Shown in pieces: positions 1 to 8,010 of a DNA stretch of 35,868 nt. Position 1 is the first letter of the stretch; every line of letters begins with the position of its first letter. The notes under the pieces are model-generated. The model saw nothing but the letters and a program-made list of their open reading frames with translations. It was not told the origin of the DNA and did no database searches. This stretch comes from SZAS-103 sp043747745 (lineage in GTDB: Bacteria > Pseudomonadota > Gammaproteobacteria > Xanthomonadales > Xanthomonadaceae). Location of the stretch: NCBI GenBank assembly GCA_043747745.1, contig JAYTOP010000057.1, positions 1 to 35,868 on the forward strand, given 5' to 3'. Made by a program: the position numbers and the translations under genes.

Positions 1-98
1 AGGATCGCGACATTGAGGCCCTGCTGCCGCATCGGTGGCAACCGGCGGACTGATCAGGTTCGTACGCTGAGCGCAAGGTGGGGTGGGCGCTCGCTTAC
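1..98 (+). mobile_element. Right end of an IS66-family insertion sequence (left part outside the window)
   Basis: The first 53 bases encode what looks like the extreme C-terminus of an IS66 transposase. About 45 bases after its stop the sequence reaches CGCTTAC at 92-98. Read from the other strand this end begins GTAAGCGAGCGCCCACCCC, which fits the GTAA-type terminal inverted repeats of the IS66 family. IS66 elements make 8-bp target duplications, so bases 99-106 (GTCCTTGC) would be the right-hand copy; the left copy is not in the window. From 99 to 244 I see no gene, only a GC-rich imperfect hairpin near 105-125. The call is inference from a short tail plus a terminal motif. Confidence 0.6.
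3..53 (+). CDS. IS66-family transposase, C-terminal end only (partial)
   Basis: Frame 3 reads DRDIEALLPHRWQPAD and then TGA. The D/R-I-(D/E)-x-LLP-x-x-W pattern just before the stop is typical of the C-terminal element of IS66 transposases, where a variant of 'RIDELLPWNW' closes the protein. Only 16 codons are visible, so whether the element is complete and active cannot be judged. The following inverted-repeat-like end at 92-98 supports the assignment. The alternative is a chance resemblance at the end of an unrelated gene. Confidence 0.55.
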   Translation, partial: DRDIEALLPHRWQPAD

Positions 99-244
99 GT
101 CCTTGCGGCCCGCGCTGCGGGCTGCAATAGGTCATCGACTGGGTCTTATAAAAGCCAAACCCTTCTGTTCTCTCGAAAGACGTAGGGGCTTTGTCTTTTG
201 TGGCCATTAGCAATGTCTGCCCGCGCTGGTTTGTTCAGGACTTC

Positions 245-1717
245 TCAAAACAACTCGTTCGACCGGTATTCGCCCGCCTGTGGACTTTCCTGCGGTGGCA
301 CCCAGCTTCCAGATCCAGATGGCTTGTGCGGTTTGCGTTTCTGCTGCGTTTCGCGATGGGCTTGTTCCGCCAACACCTTGAACTGGCGCTCGCGCTGCAA
401 CCAGAGTTCGTGGTCGGTATCGTTTTCCGATAGTTTTCGCATCGTGCGTTTCGGCGCGACATCTTTTTCCAGATGGATATCCGGGATCGTCGAGAATGGA
501 ATCCGCATCGGCGCCGCATTCAGGGTCATGGCATCCTGCATCGCGCCGAAATACACGGCATTGTTGCCATAGCGCAGATTGATACGATCCAGCACGACGC
601 TCATCGTTTTTGCGCGTTCGCGTTCGGGCATCAGTTCTGCGGTCATGCTGCCGGCCGCTTCCAGCCCGACCAGGGTGACCGCAACCGATAGCGGCGGATG
701 GCGCTTCGTATTCCAGCGACCGCTGCGAACCGCATCCTGCAACGCCTGCATCTGATTGCCGAGCAGACGCAGCAACGTCGGAGTGTCATCCAGCGGTGCG
801 AAGTGCAGATCGCGCTCGAAGCGCCCTTCCGAGCCGATGAACCGGATACGGATGGCCATGCCGCCGGCGAGGTAAGCCTCATGCCGCAGGCGCATCGCCG
901 CCTTGGCCAGCAATTTGAACAGCACTGCACGCATTCCCTCGTAACTGCGCAGCTCCGGACCCAGTACGTGCGAATGGCCGATGGAGCCGCGCGTGGTCTT
1001 GCGATCCGGCACATCGAAGCCACGCAATTGCAGCCAGTAACGTTCGCCCTCGATGCTGCCCCACGCCGCACGCAGGTGTTCGCGCGTCGCAGCACAAAGT
1101 CGTTCCGCAGAATCGATACCTGCGGCATGCAGGCGCGCTTCCATCGAAGGTCCGATTCCGCAGAAATCGCGCAATTCCAGCCGGTGCAGCTTGTGCGGCA
1201 GATCGCCTGGCTCGATAACCGTCAAACCGTTCGGTTTGTCCATGTCCGAGGCGGTCTTGGCGAGGAACCTGTTCGGCGCGATACCGATCGAACAATTGAT
1301 CGCCGGGCTGAACCCGAGATCGAGCAAGCGTTGCTTGATGCTGCGCGCGATGGCCTCGGCGTTTTCGCGCTTGCGCTCGCGACCGATCAGGTAGCACGGC
1401 ACTTCGTCGACGGAACCTGCCTTGCCGTGCGGGATGCAGTCCTGGATGGCAGACATCAGCAAGTGGTGCAACTCGATGTAGCGTGCCGGCCGGGCGAGCA
1501 TGAGCCGGATTTCCGGGCATTTCTCCCGCGCCTCGCGGACGCCGGTGCCGGTCTTCACGCCGACGGCCTTGGCTTCGTAGCTTGCGGCCAGGCAACACGT
1601 ACTGTCGGCCATGACCGGCACCACGCCGACCGGTCGCCCGCGCAGGCGCGGGTCGTCGTATTGCTCGACCGAGGCGAAATAGGAGTCGAAATCGACGAAC
1701 AGGCAGCGCAGCGTCAT
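245..1717 (-). CDS. Y-family (DinB/UmuC-type) translesion DNA polymerase
   Basis: The 490-residue protein opens with MTLRCLFVDFDSYFASVEQ, the Y-family palm start with catalytic Asp9 and a YF steric-gate pair at 13-14. It also has SVDE at 102-105, which supplies the other metal-binding acids. GIAPNRFLAKTASDMDKPNG and a helix-hairpin-helix-like FCGIGPSMEARL follow in the usual order, then a little-finger region and a Lys/Pro/Ser-rich tail. I chose the ATG at 1717 because it starts the catalytic fold; an in-frame start 17 codons upstream would add a tail without family features. Both acidic motifs are intact, so it should be an active polymerase and not an ImuB-like catalytic-dead member. Relatives in xanthomonads are sometimes labelled 'type VI secretion protein ImpB', a misnomer inherited from the plasmid mutagenesis gene impB. 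It is monocistronic, and no imuA- or dnaE2-like partner is present. Confidence 0.9.
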   Translation of the reverse strand: MTLRCLFVDFDSYFASVEQYDDPRLRGRPVGVVPVMADSTCCLAASYEAKAVGVKTGTGVREAREKCPEIRLMLARPARYIELHHLLMSAIQDCIPHGKAGSVDEVPCYLIGRERKRENAEAIARSIKQRLLDLGFSPAINCSIGIAPNRFLAKTASDMDKPNGLTVIEPGDLPHKLHRLELRDFCGIGPSMEARLHAAGIDSAERLCAATREHLRAAWGSIEGERYWLQLRGFDVPDRKTTRGSIGHSHVLGPELRSYEGMRAVLFKLLAKAAMRLRHEAYLAGGMAIRIRFIGSEGRFERDLHFAPLDDTPTLLRLLGNQMQALQDAVRSGRWNTKRHPPLSVAVTLVGLEAAGSMTAELMPERERAKTMSVVLDRINLRYGNNAVYFGAMQDAMTLNAAPMRIPFSTIPDIHLEKDVAPKRTMRKLSENDTDHELWLQRERQFKVLAEQAHRETQQKRKPHKPSGSGSWVPPQESPQAGEYRSNELF

Positions 1718-1787
1718 GTCACGGCACCATCGGGAAGACAGGATCACGCCGCGCGATGGCGGGCGCAACCAGCTTGTTCGATGGCTG

Positions 1788-1802
1788 TCTCAGCGACTGA
1801 GA
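1788..1802. promoter_or_regulatory. Perfect inverted repeat upstream of the Y-family polymerase
   Basis: TCTCAG-CGA-CTGAGA is a perfect 6-bp dyad with a 3-bp spacer, 71-85 bp upstream of the polymerase start and close to the 3' end of the upstream lipoprotein gene. It does not match the LexA box CTGT-N8-ACAG. It could be an operator or a small hairpin between two co-oriented genes. The symmetry is seen in the sequence; its function is unknown. Confidence 0.3.
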
Positions 1803-1845
1803 GTCGCGCAGCAGTCATATGCCGGGCAACGTTGTGCAAGCCGGA

Positions 1846-2496
1846 TTATTTTCCGGTGTAAGGCTGCGCGGTTGCGCCAGTGACCTTGCCGATCTTCGCG
1901 TCCGGCGCGACGAACAAGTCCACCGGGCGATCGAACACCAGCGCGCCGTCGACCACCGCGCCAGCGCCGATCACGATGCGTGGATTGCGCGAGGTGTGCG
2001 CCCAGAAGCCGCCGGTTTTGTCGACATGCAGGCCGCCATGCACGATCGAGCCCGCGCCGACGGTGACGTTGCCATTGGTGGTTTCGATGCCGCCATCGAC
2101 ATTCGCATGGTCGAGGCTGATTTCGCCATTGATGTTTTCGAGTTTGCCGCCGACGTGGCTGCCAGCCGCGAGTTGCAGCTCGCCGTTGACCGTGGTCACT
2201 GCATGCGCCACTTCCGCGGCGGCTTCGATCCGGATGCCTCCGTTGACGGTTTCCAGCGAATTCGCATGCGCGTGCGGTCCGAGATCGATCCCGCCATTGA
2301 CCGTCTCCGCCGCATCCACGCTCGCATCGTGTCCGATGTCGATGCCACCGTTCACCGTACTTGCATTGCCGACGTGCGTGCCGGGCTGGACATCGACGCT
2401 GCCATTGATCTTGTCCAGGCCATTGCCGCCCTCGGCGCAGCCCGCGACCAGCAGCAGTGACAGGGTGATGCCGGTCAACGGGAATGCGGAACGCAT
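1846..2496 (-). CDS. Lipoprotein made of repeated VNGGI-type beta units
   Basis: The protein has 216 residues. The N-terminus MRSAFPLTGITLSLLLVAGC is a lipoprotein signal with lipobox LVAGC and predicted acylated Cys20. The mature part is a run of about six units of 18-20 residues, each centred on (T/I)NG(G/E)(I/L) followed by alternating hydrophobic residues: STVNGGIDI, ETVNGGIDL, ETVNGGIRI, TTVNGELQL, ENINGEISL, ETTNGNVTV. This pattern suggests a right-handed beta-solenoid, as in bactofilins and DUF2807/DUF4097-type proteins. The C-terminal third contains a further beta-rich stretch. No catalytic motif is visible. It lies upstream of the polymerase on the same strand and divergent from gpmI. 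The role is unknown; an outer-membrane-anchored structural or adhesive role is a guess. Confidence 0.7.
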   Translation of the reverse strand: MRSAFPLTGITLSLLLVAGCAEGGNGLDKINGSVDVQPGTHVGNASTVNGGIDIGHDASVDAAETVNGGIDLGPHAHANSLETVNGGIRIEAAAEVAHAVTTVNGELQLAAGSHVGGKLENINGEISLDHANVDGGIETTNGNVTVGAGSIVHGGLHVDKTGGFWAHTSRNPRIVIGAGAVVDGALVFDRPVDLFVAPDAKIGKVTGATAQPYTGK

Positions 2497-2582
2497 GGCG
2501 GATCCTTGATTGGGTGGTCGATGCGATGCGATGACGAGGCTTTCGATGCGTACGCGCCGGGAATCGCTTCAGCGCGCTCCGT

Positions 2583-2588
2583 TACACT
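2583..2588 (+). promoter_or_regulatory. Possible -10 box of the gpmI-envC-ctpA operon
   Basis: TACACT lies 37 bases upstream of the GTG start of gpmI in the divergent region between gpmI and the lipoprotein gene. It would give a leader of roughly 30 nt. No good -35 hexamer is seen at the right distance, so this is a weak call. Confidence 0.3.
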
Positions 2589-2625
2589 AGAGCCGCAGTC
2601 ATCCTGCGCCGCCAGCGAGCCGTCC

Positions 2626-4185
2626 GTGAGTGTCGAAAGTCATCGCCCCAAACCCGTGCTGTTGCTGATCCTCGACGGCTGGGGTCATCGCGAAGCGCCG
2701 CATGGCCTGGAATTTGCCGACAACGCGATTGCGCAGGCGAACCTGCCGAACTGGCATCGCCTGCTTGCCGATTGCCCGCACACCCTGGTGCACACCGAAG
2801 GAAAGTTCGTCGGCCTGCCGGACGGGCAGATGGGCAACTCCGAAGTCGGCCACATGAACATCGGTGCTGGCCGCATCGTCTATCAGGATCTCACCCGCAT
2901 CGATGCGGCGATCGAGGATGGTTCGTTCTTCGAGAATTCGGCGTTGGTCGGAGCCTGCGATGCAGCAAAGCGCGCCGATGGAGTTCTGAACATCTTCGGT
3001 CTCGTTTCGGCTGGTGGTGTGCACAGTCATGAACAACAAATTTTTGCGATGCTCGAGCTGGCCAGGCGTCATGGAGTCCCACAGGTCGCTGTGCACGCTT
3101 TCCTTGATGGCCGCGACACGCCGCCGCGCAGTGCGCGCCCATCGCTGGAATGGCTTGCGGCGACATGTGCGGAGTTGCCGAATACGTTCATCGCCACGGT
3201 CAGTGGACGCTACTACGCGATGGATCGCGACAAGCGCTGGGATCGCGTGCAGATCGCGTATGAAGCGATCTCAAGCGGGCACGCTGCGGAATGTATGGAG
3301 AGCGCAGTGGCTGCGCTCGACGCGGCTTACGCGCGCGGCGAGAACGACGAGTTCGTGAAACCCACGATCACCAAAGAAGGCTGGTGCATGTGCGATGGCG
3401 ACGCCGTCGTGTTCATGAACTTCCGTTCGGATCGCGCGCGCGAACTGTCGCATGCGTTCGTCGATGCGGATTTCAAGGGGTTCCCCCGCTCGCGCGAAGT
3501 CGCGCTTTCCGCGTTCGTCACCTTGACCAAATATGAAGAAGGGCTCGCCGCAACCGCAATCGCGTTCCCCCCGGACGACCTGCGCGACACCTTCGGCGAC
3601 GTGCTCGCGGCGCACGGCATGACCCAACTGCGCATCGCCGAAACCGAGAAGTACGCGCATGTGACGTTCTTCTTCAACGGCGGCGTCGAGGCGCCGCTCG
3701 TCGGCGAGGAACGCATCCTGATCCCGTCGCCGAACGTCGCGACCTACGACCTGCAACCGCAGATGAGTTGTCCCGAGCTGACCGCGAAACTATGCGATGC
3801 GATCCGCTCGCAACGCTTCGATGCAATCGTGTGCAACATCGCCAACCCGGATATGGTCGGCCATACCGGCGACCTTGCTGCGGCGATCCTCGCTGCAGAA
3901 GCTGTGGATGTTGCGATCGGTGCGGTTCGCAGCGCGATCGAAGACGTCGGTGGCGAAATGATCCTGACGGCCGATCACGGCAACCTTGAGATGATGCGCG
4001 ATCCGATCACCGGCCAGCCGCATACCGCGCACACGGTCGGCCCGGTGCCGTGCGTGTACCTCGGCCGTCGCGCGACATTGCGCGATGGCGGTTCGCTGCG
4101 CGATCTCGCACCGACTTTGCTGCAATTGCTCGGCCTGCCGCAGGCCGCTGCGATGACCGGCCATTCGCTGGTGCGCTTCGGGTGA
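2626..4185 (+). CDS. gpmI: 2,3-bisphosphoglycerate-independent phosphoglycerate mutase
   Basis: This is cytosolic glycolysis/gluconeogenesis: Mn-dependent interconversion of 3- and 2-phosphoglycerate. From the GTG at 2626 the protein has 519 residues, close to the usual 510-515. LILDGWGHREAPHG carries the first metal Asp (17). GNSEVGHMNIGAGR carries the phosphorylated Ser (72). RYYAMDRDKRWDR, FMNFRSDRAREL, NPDMVGHTGD, TADHGNLEMM and PHTAHTVGPVP follow in family order. A longer frame open to 2506 exists, but those upstream codons do not resemble the family and would cover the promoter. The stop overlaps the start of the envC-like gene, so this is the first gene of a three-gene operon, an arrangement also known from pseudomonads. 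Confidence 0.96.
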   Translation: MSVESHRPKPVLLLILDGWGHREAPHGLEFADNAIAQANLPNWHRLLADCPHTLVHTEGKFVGLPDGQMGNSEVGHMNIGAGRIVYQDLTRIDAAIEDGSFFENSALVGACDAAKRADGVLNIFGLVSAGGVHSHEQQIFAMLELARRHGVPQVAVHAFLDGRDTPPRSARPSLEWLAATCAELPNTFIATVSGRYYAMDRDKRWDRVQIAYEAISSGHAAECMESAVAALDAAYARGENDEFVKPTITKEGWCMCDGDAVVFMNFRSDRARELSHAFVDADFKGFPRSREVALSAFVTLTKYEEGLAATAIAFPPDDLRDTFGDVLAAHGMTQLRIAETEKYAHVTFFFNGGVEAPLVGEERILIPSPNVATYDLQPQMSCPELTAKLCDAIRSQRFDAIVCNIANPDMVGHTGDLAAAILAAEAVDVAIGAVRSAIEDVGGEMILTADHGNLEMMRDPITGQPHTAHTVGPVPCVYLGRRATLRDGGSLRDLAPTLLQLLGLPQAAAMTGHSLVRFG

Positions 4186-5462
4186 AACATCTGCGGTCCG
4201 CATCACTGATTGTGTTCGCGATGCTGGTCGCATCCGTCATCGCATCCGCTGCGCCCAGGAAACCGGAAACACCCAAGCAGGAAGCGCCCGCGAACAAGGC
4301 CGCTGAATCGCCGGCCAAAGCCGAGGCGGCCGCAAACAAGGCCGTCGCCGAGGACAAGCTGCACGATCTGCGCGCGCAACTCGATGCATTGGCGGCGCAG
4401 CAACGCGAGCTCGAAGGTGAGCGCAGCGAAGCAAGCAAGGCGTTGCGCACTGCCGACAATAGCGTCGGCCAGACAACGCGTTCGCTGCACGACACCGAGG
4501 CTGCGATCGCCGCGCAGCAAACAAGACTTGCCCTACTCGAAAGCCAGCAGTCCGCGTTACGCAAGAAACTGTCGCGCCAGCGCATCGCGCTTGCCGCATT
4601 GATGCGCTCGGCTTATACGCTCGGCAGCAACGAACAACTCAAACTGCTGCTCGCGCAGGATCGCGTCGTCGACCTGGGCCGTGCGATGGCGTACCACCGC
4701 TATTTCGAACAGGACCGCATGCGCCGCATCCACACGCTGACCGACCAGCTGCGCGCGCTGGACGATGTGTCGAAACAGGTGGATGCGCAGCGCGCGGCAT
4801 TGGCAACATCGCACCAGGAGCAGCTCGCGCGACTGGCCGCCGTGCAATCGCAGCGCGGGCAACGCGGAAAGCTCGTCGCCGACCTCGAAGCGCGTTACCA
4901 CGACAGCGCCGAGCACATGACTGCGCTGGGTCGCGATGCGGGTGCGCTCGAAGCTCTGGTCAAGAAGTTGTCGGTGGTCATGGCGCGCACGCCGCCACCG
5001 CCGCCGCCACCCGTGCACGTCGCCGTCGTGACTGGCGCGCACCACGCCGCGGTGTTGCCCAGCATCACGCCGCAGGCCGTTACGCCATTCAGTGGTCCGG
5101 GTGGACATTTCCCATGGCCGCTGGAAGGGAATGTCATCACCGGCTACGGCGGCGCGAGCAGCGGTCTGTTGATCTCCGGTACGGCCGGTGCCGAAGTGCA
5201 TGCTGTCGCCGACGGCCGCGTCGCATTTGCGAACTGGCTCAAGGGTTACGGGCTGATCGTGATCGTCGACCACGGCAATGGCGTGATGAGCCTGTACGCG
5301 AACAACGACGCGCTCTTGAAGAACGCGGGCGACAGTGTGCACGCGGGCGACGCCGTCGGTACCGTCGGAAGTTCCGGCGGACAGGGCCGCAACGCGCTGT
5401 ATTTCGAGATCCGCCAGGGCGGCAAGGCGGTCGATCCGCGCGCGTGGCTGCGGCGGCGATGA
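4182..5462 (+). CDS. envC: EnvC-like murein hydrolase activator (degenerate M23/LytM domain)
   Basis: This is a periplasmic activator of the amidases that split the septum. The GTG at 4182 overlaps the gpmI stop and gives VKHLRSASLIVFAMLVASV, a good signal peptide, and 426 residues (E. coli EnvC has about 419). Residues from about 45 to 275 are a long Ala/Gln/Arg/Glu-rich coiled coil. A Pro-rich linker (TPPPPPPPVHV) follows, then a C-terminal LytM domain: FPWPLEGNVITGYG, HAVADGRVAFANWLKGYG, VDHGNGVMSLYANNDALL, LYFEIRQGGKAVDPRAWL. The zinc ligands of active M23 peptidases are replaced (LYANN instead of LYAH, YFEIR instead of HFEIR), as in EnvC itself, so it should activate amidases and not cut murein. 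Its stop overlaps the next possible start by ATGA. Translational coupling with gpmI and ctpA is likely. Confidence 0.88.
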   Translation: MKHLRSASLIVFAMLVASVIASAAPRKPETPKQEAPANKAAESPAKAEAAANKAVAEDKLHDLRAQLDALAAQQRELEGERSEASKALRTADNSVGQTTRSLHDTEAAIAAQQTRLALLESQQSALRKKLSRQRIALAALMRSAYTLGSNEQLKLLLAQDRVVDLGRAMAYHRYFEQDRMRRIHTLTDQLRALDDVSKQVDAQRAALATSHQEQLARLAAVQSQRGQRGKLVADLEARYHDSAEHMTALGRDAGALEALVKKLSVVMARTPPPPPPPVHVAVVTGAHHAAVLPSITPQAVTPFSGPGGHFPWPLEGNVITGYGGASSGLLISGTAGAEVHAVADGRVAFANWLKGYGLIVIVDHGNGVMSLYANNDALLKNAGDSVHAGDAVGTVGSSGGQGRNALYFEIRQGGKAVDPRAWLRRR

Positions 5463-5482
5463 GCATTTGCGATGATGCGTCG

Positions 5483-6946
5483 ATGAAGCCAGCCATTCGC
5501 TCTGCCGTTTACCCATTGTTGCTGGCCTGCCTGCTGGCCGCGCCTCTCGCTTCTGCGCAGGGCGTCGAGCCCGCGCCGCCGACGGCAGCACCTGCACAAA
5601 CCGCCCAGCCCGCGCCACTGGACGCAAGCCCGGATGAGCTCGCGCACGCCAAGGCTGCGGCCACCAAGGCTGGGCTCGCCGATCGCGATGGCAACGTCCC
5701 GCTCGCCGAGATCCAGCGTTACGTCGCGGTGTATCGCACGGTCAAGGAGGCCTACGTCGACAAGGTCAGCGATCGCAAGTTGATGCAGGCATCGGTGCGC
5801 GGATTGCTCACCGACCTCGACCCGCACAGTGCGTATCTCGACAAGCAGGAATCCGAGCAGCTCGATCAGGATTCCAACGGTGCTTACGAAGGCATCGGCG
5901 TGGAGGTCATGCAATTGCCCGATCGCAGCCTGCGCGTGGTGTCGCCGATCGACGATACGCCCGCAGCGCGCGCCGGGATCAAGGCTGGCGACATCATCGT
6001 CGCGATCGACGGCAAGCCCATCGACGCCGAAAACTCCGACAGCGCGAGCATCAGCCTGCGCGGGCCGCCAGGCAGCGAGGTCAAGCTCAGCGTGGTGCAC
6101 GATGGTGCCGACGCCCCCGTGGTCATTACCGTCAAGCGCGAAACCATCCACATCCAGAGCGTGCATGCGCGCTTGCTCGAATCGGGCTATGGCTATGTAC
6201 GATTGAGCACATTCCAGGTCGATACCGCGACCGACATGACCGCCCACGTCGCCGACTTGGCCAAGCTCAACCATGGCCCATTACGCGGCATCGTGCTCGA
6301 CCTGCGCAGCAATCCCGGCGGCCTGCTCAACGCAGCAGTCGAGGCCGCGGATGCGTTCCTTGATGACGGCGTGATCGTATCGACCAAGGGTCGGCTCAGC
6401 TATTCCAACGCGACCTTCACCGCGAGCCCTGGCGATGTGCTGGATGGCGCGCCGATCGTGGTGCTTGTCGATGGCGGCACCGCGAGCGCATCGGAAGTGC
6501 TGACCGGCGCATTGCAGGACCAGCACCGCGCGCAGGTCGTCGGCAGCCGCACGTTCGGCAAGGGTTCGGTGCAGACGGTGCTGCCGCTCGACAACGGCGA
6601 CTCGATCAAGCTCACCACCGCGCGTTATTACACGCCGAGCGGCAAGTCGATCCAGGCGCGCGGCATCCGTCCCGACGTCGTCCTCAAGCCGACCGCCGCG
6701 AACCAGAAAGATGCATCGGCCAGCGACAACACGCGCGAACGCGACCTGCCGGGACACCTGGCTGAAGGCGTTGGCAGCGATGGCGATGAAGGCGGCGACG
6801 CGGTCGTATTCGCCGACGACTACGCGATCGCCGAGGCTTTGAAAGTACTCAAGGGCATGAAGCCGATGGCTGTGCCCGCAGTGCCATCCGCGCCGACGCA
6901 AACGATCGCACCGTCCACCACCGCGCCGTCCGCCACGAGCCACTGA
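5483..6946 (+). CDS. ctpA: S41 carboxyl-terminal processing protease with PDZ domain
   Basis: This is a periplasmic serine protease of the C-terminal processing (Prc/CtpA) family. The start at 5483 gives MKPAIRSAVYPLLLACLLAA, a clean signal peptide, and 487 residues. An in-frame ATG at 5459 overlaps the envC stop and is the alternative; it adds an acidic MSICDDAS extension. A PDZ domain spans roughly residues 105-190 (GVEVMQLPDRSLRVVSP, AGIKAGDIIVAIDGKPI). The S41 core has LDLRSNPGGLLNAAVE, the nucleophile Ser in GGTASASEVLTGAL and the Lys general base in RTFGKGSVQT. The C-terminus is Ala/Pro/Thr-rich and probably disordered. In Pseudomonas the homologous protease degrades peptidoglycan hydrolases, which fits its neighbour EnvC; applying that here is inference. 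Confidence 0.9.
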   Translation: MKPAIRSAVYPLLLACLLAAPLASAQGVEPAPPTAAPAQTAQPAPLDASPDELAHAKAAATKAGLADRDGNVPLAEIQRYVAVYRTVKEAYVDKVSDRKLMQASVRGLLTDLDPHSAYLDKQESEQLDQDSNGAYEGIGVEVMQLPDRSLRVVSPIDDTPAARAGIKAGDIIVAIDGKPIDAENSDSASISLRGPPGSEVKLSVVHDGADAPVVITVKRETIHIQSVHARLLESGYGYVRLSTFQVDTATDMTAHVADLAKLNHGPLRGIVLDLRSNPGGLLNAAVEAADAFLDDGVIVSTKGRLSYSNATFTASPGDVLDGAPIVVLVDGGTASASEVLTGALQDQHRAQVVGSRTFGKGSVQTVLPLDNGDSIKLTTARYYTPSGKSIQARGIRPDVVLKPTAANQKDASASDNTRERDLPGHLAEGVGSDGDEGGDAVVFADDYAIAEALKVLKGMKPMAVPAVPSAPTQTIAPSTTAPSATSH

Positions 6947-6947
6947 C

Positions 6948-7271
6948 TCAGCGCGGTTTCGCGGGCAGCGGGAACGGCATTACCACTGCCTCGCCGCTGG
7001 CCGCATCGCGGATGCGCAACGGGCCGCGACGCTCGACTTCCTCGATGCGCAGAATGCTCTGCATCGGCAGATGCAGTTTTTTCGTGGCGCCGAATTCGTC
7101 GCGCAGGCGCTCCTCGGTCGGATCGACGACGATGCCTTCATTGACGTCGAACGCAATCTCGGAAATCTCGGTGAACCCCCACAACTCGCTGCTCGCCACG
7201 CGCCGCGCATACAGCTCGTAGATGCGGCCCGCGCTGAGGAACGTCACCTTGTAAAGTTTGCGATTCGGCAT
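6948..7271 (-). CDS. DUF1820 family small protein
   Basis: The 107-residue soluble protein begins MPNRKLYKVTFLSAGRIYEL and contains ELWGFTEISEIAFD and VDPTEERLRDEF, the layout of the DUF1820 family found across gammaproteobacteria. A GTG two codons upstream is an alternative start. There is no signal peptide or membrane segment. Its function is not known to me. It ends 2 bases after the convergent ctpA gene and starts 21 bases after the end of the rhomboid gene, so it is probably co-transcribed with the secretion genes upstream. Confidence 0.8.
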   Translation of the reverse strand: MPNRKLYKVTFLSAGRIYELYARRVASSELWGFTEISEIAFDVNEGIVVDPTEERLRDEFGATKKLHLPMQSILRIEEVERRGPLRIRDAASGEAVVMPFPLPAKPR

Positions 7272-7292
7272 GCCCACAGTGTACGCATTGGG

Positions 7293-7982
7293 CTACGCCC
7301 CGCGCAGTCTCCGCGCAACCGCATTGCGGCTGAGCAGCGCATACACCACGCCGAACGCGAAACCGGTCACGTGCGCCCACCAAGCGACCGCGCCGAATGC
7401 GGGGCCGACGAAGGTGAAGATCAGTTGCAGCAGCGCCCAGATGCAGATCAGCAGCGACGCCGGGGCGCGCACGAATTCGAGGAACAATCCGAGTGGCACC
7501 ACGATGCCGAGTTTGGCGCGCGGGAACAGCGCGAGGTAAGCGCCGATCGCCGCAGACACCGCACCGCTGCCGCCGACGATCGTGCGCGCTGGCGCGGCCA
7601 TCACCAGCACCGCCACGAGGTTCGCGACTGCTCCGCCGATGAGGAACAACGCCAGGAACCGCCACGGCCCAAGCGCGCGTTCGGCGGGCAGCCCGAAGAT
7701 CACCAGGAACAGCAGGTTGCCGAGCAGGTGCGTCCAGTCGGTGTGGATGAACAGCGCGGTGACGAGTTTCAGCGCGCGGCCATCGGCGAGCGCGCGCAAC
7801 GCATCGCGTGGTTCGAGCGGCATCGATCCGCCCAGCACGCCCCAGCGGGCCACGCTGTCGCGCCACGCCGGACCTTCGGGCAAGAGCGCCAGCCACAGGA
7901 ACATCGCCATGCTCGCGAACACGATCAATGGCGTGACCCATGGCGACGGCAGTTTCCGCCGCGAAGGAACGTGCAGGAACAT
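7293..7982 (-). CDS. Rhomboid family intramembrane serine protease
   Basis: From the ATG at 7982 the protein has 229 residues and about six hydrophobic segments. The rhomboid signatures are all present: HTDWTHLLGNLLFLVIFG (the H-x-x-x-H-x-x-x-N part of TM2), TIVGGSGAVSAAIGAYL (catalytic Ser in GxSG) and WWAHVTGFAFGVVYALL (catalytic His in AHxxGxxxG). An upstream in-frame start would overlap gspB and add residues without rhomboid features, so I prefer 7982. It lies 28 bases downstream of gspB and is probably in the same transcript as gspA-gspB. Substrates cannot be predicted. A processing role for secretion components is only a possibility. Confidence 0.9.
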   Translation of the reverse strand: MFLHVPSRRKLPSPWVTPLIVFASMAMFLWLALLPEGPAWRDSVARWGVLGGSMPLEPRDALRALADGRALKLVTALFIHTDWTHLLGNLLFLVIFGLPAERALGPWRFLALFLIGGAVANLVAVLVMAAPARTIVGGSGAVSAAIGAYLALFPRAKLGIVVPLGLFLEFVRAPASLLICIWALLQLIFTFVGPAFGAVAWWAHVTGFAFGVVYALLSRNAVARRLRGA

Positions 7983-8010
7983 CACGCTGCGCGACTCACG
8001 TATCGGCGGC

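Noticed and set aside
245..1717. Type VI secretion ImpB as a name for the polymerase
   Set aside because: The protein has Y-family catalytic acids and no TssB-like sequence; no T6SS genes are nearby.
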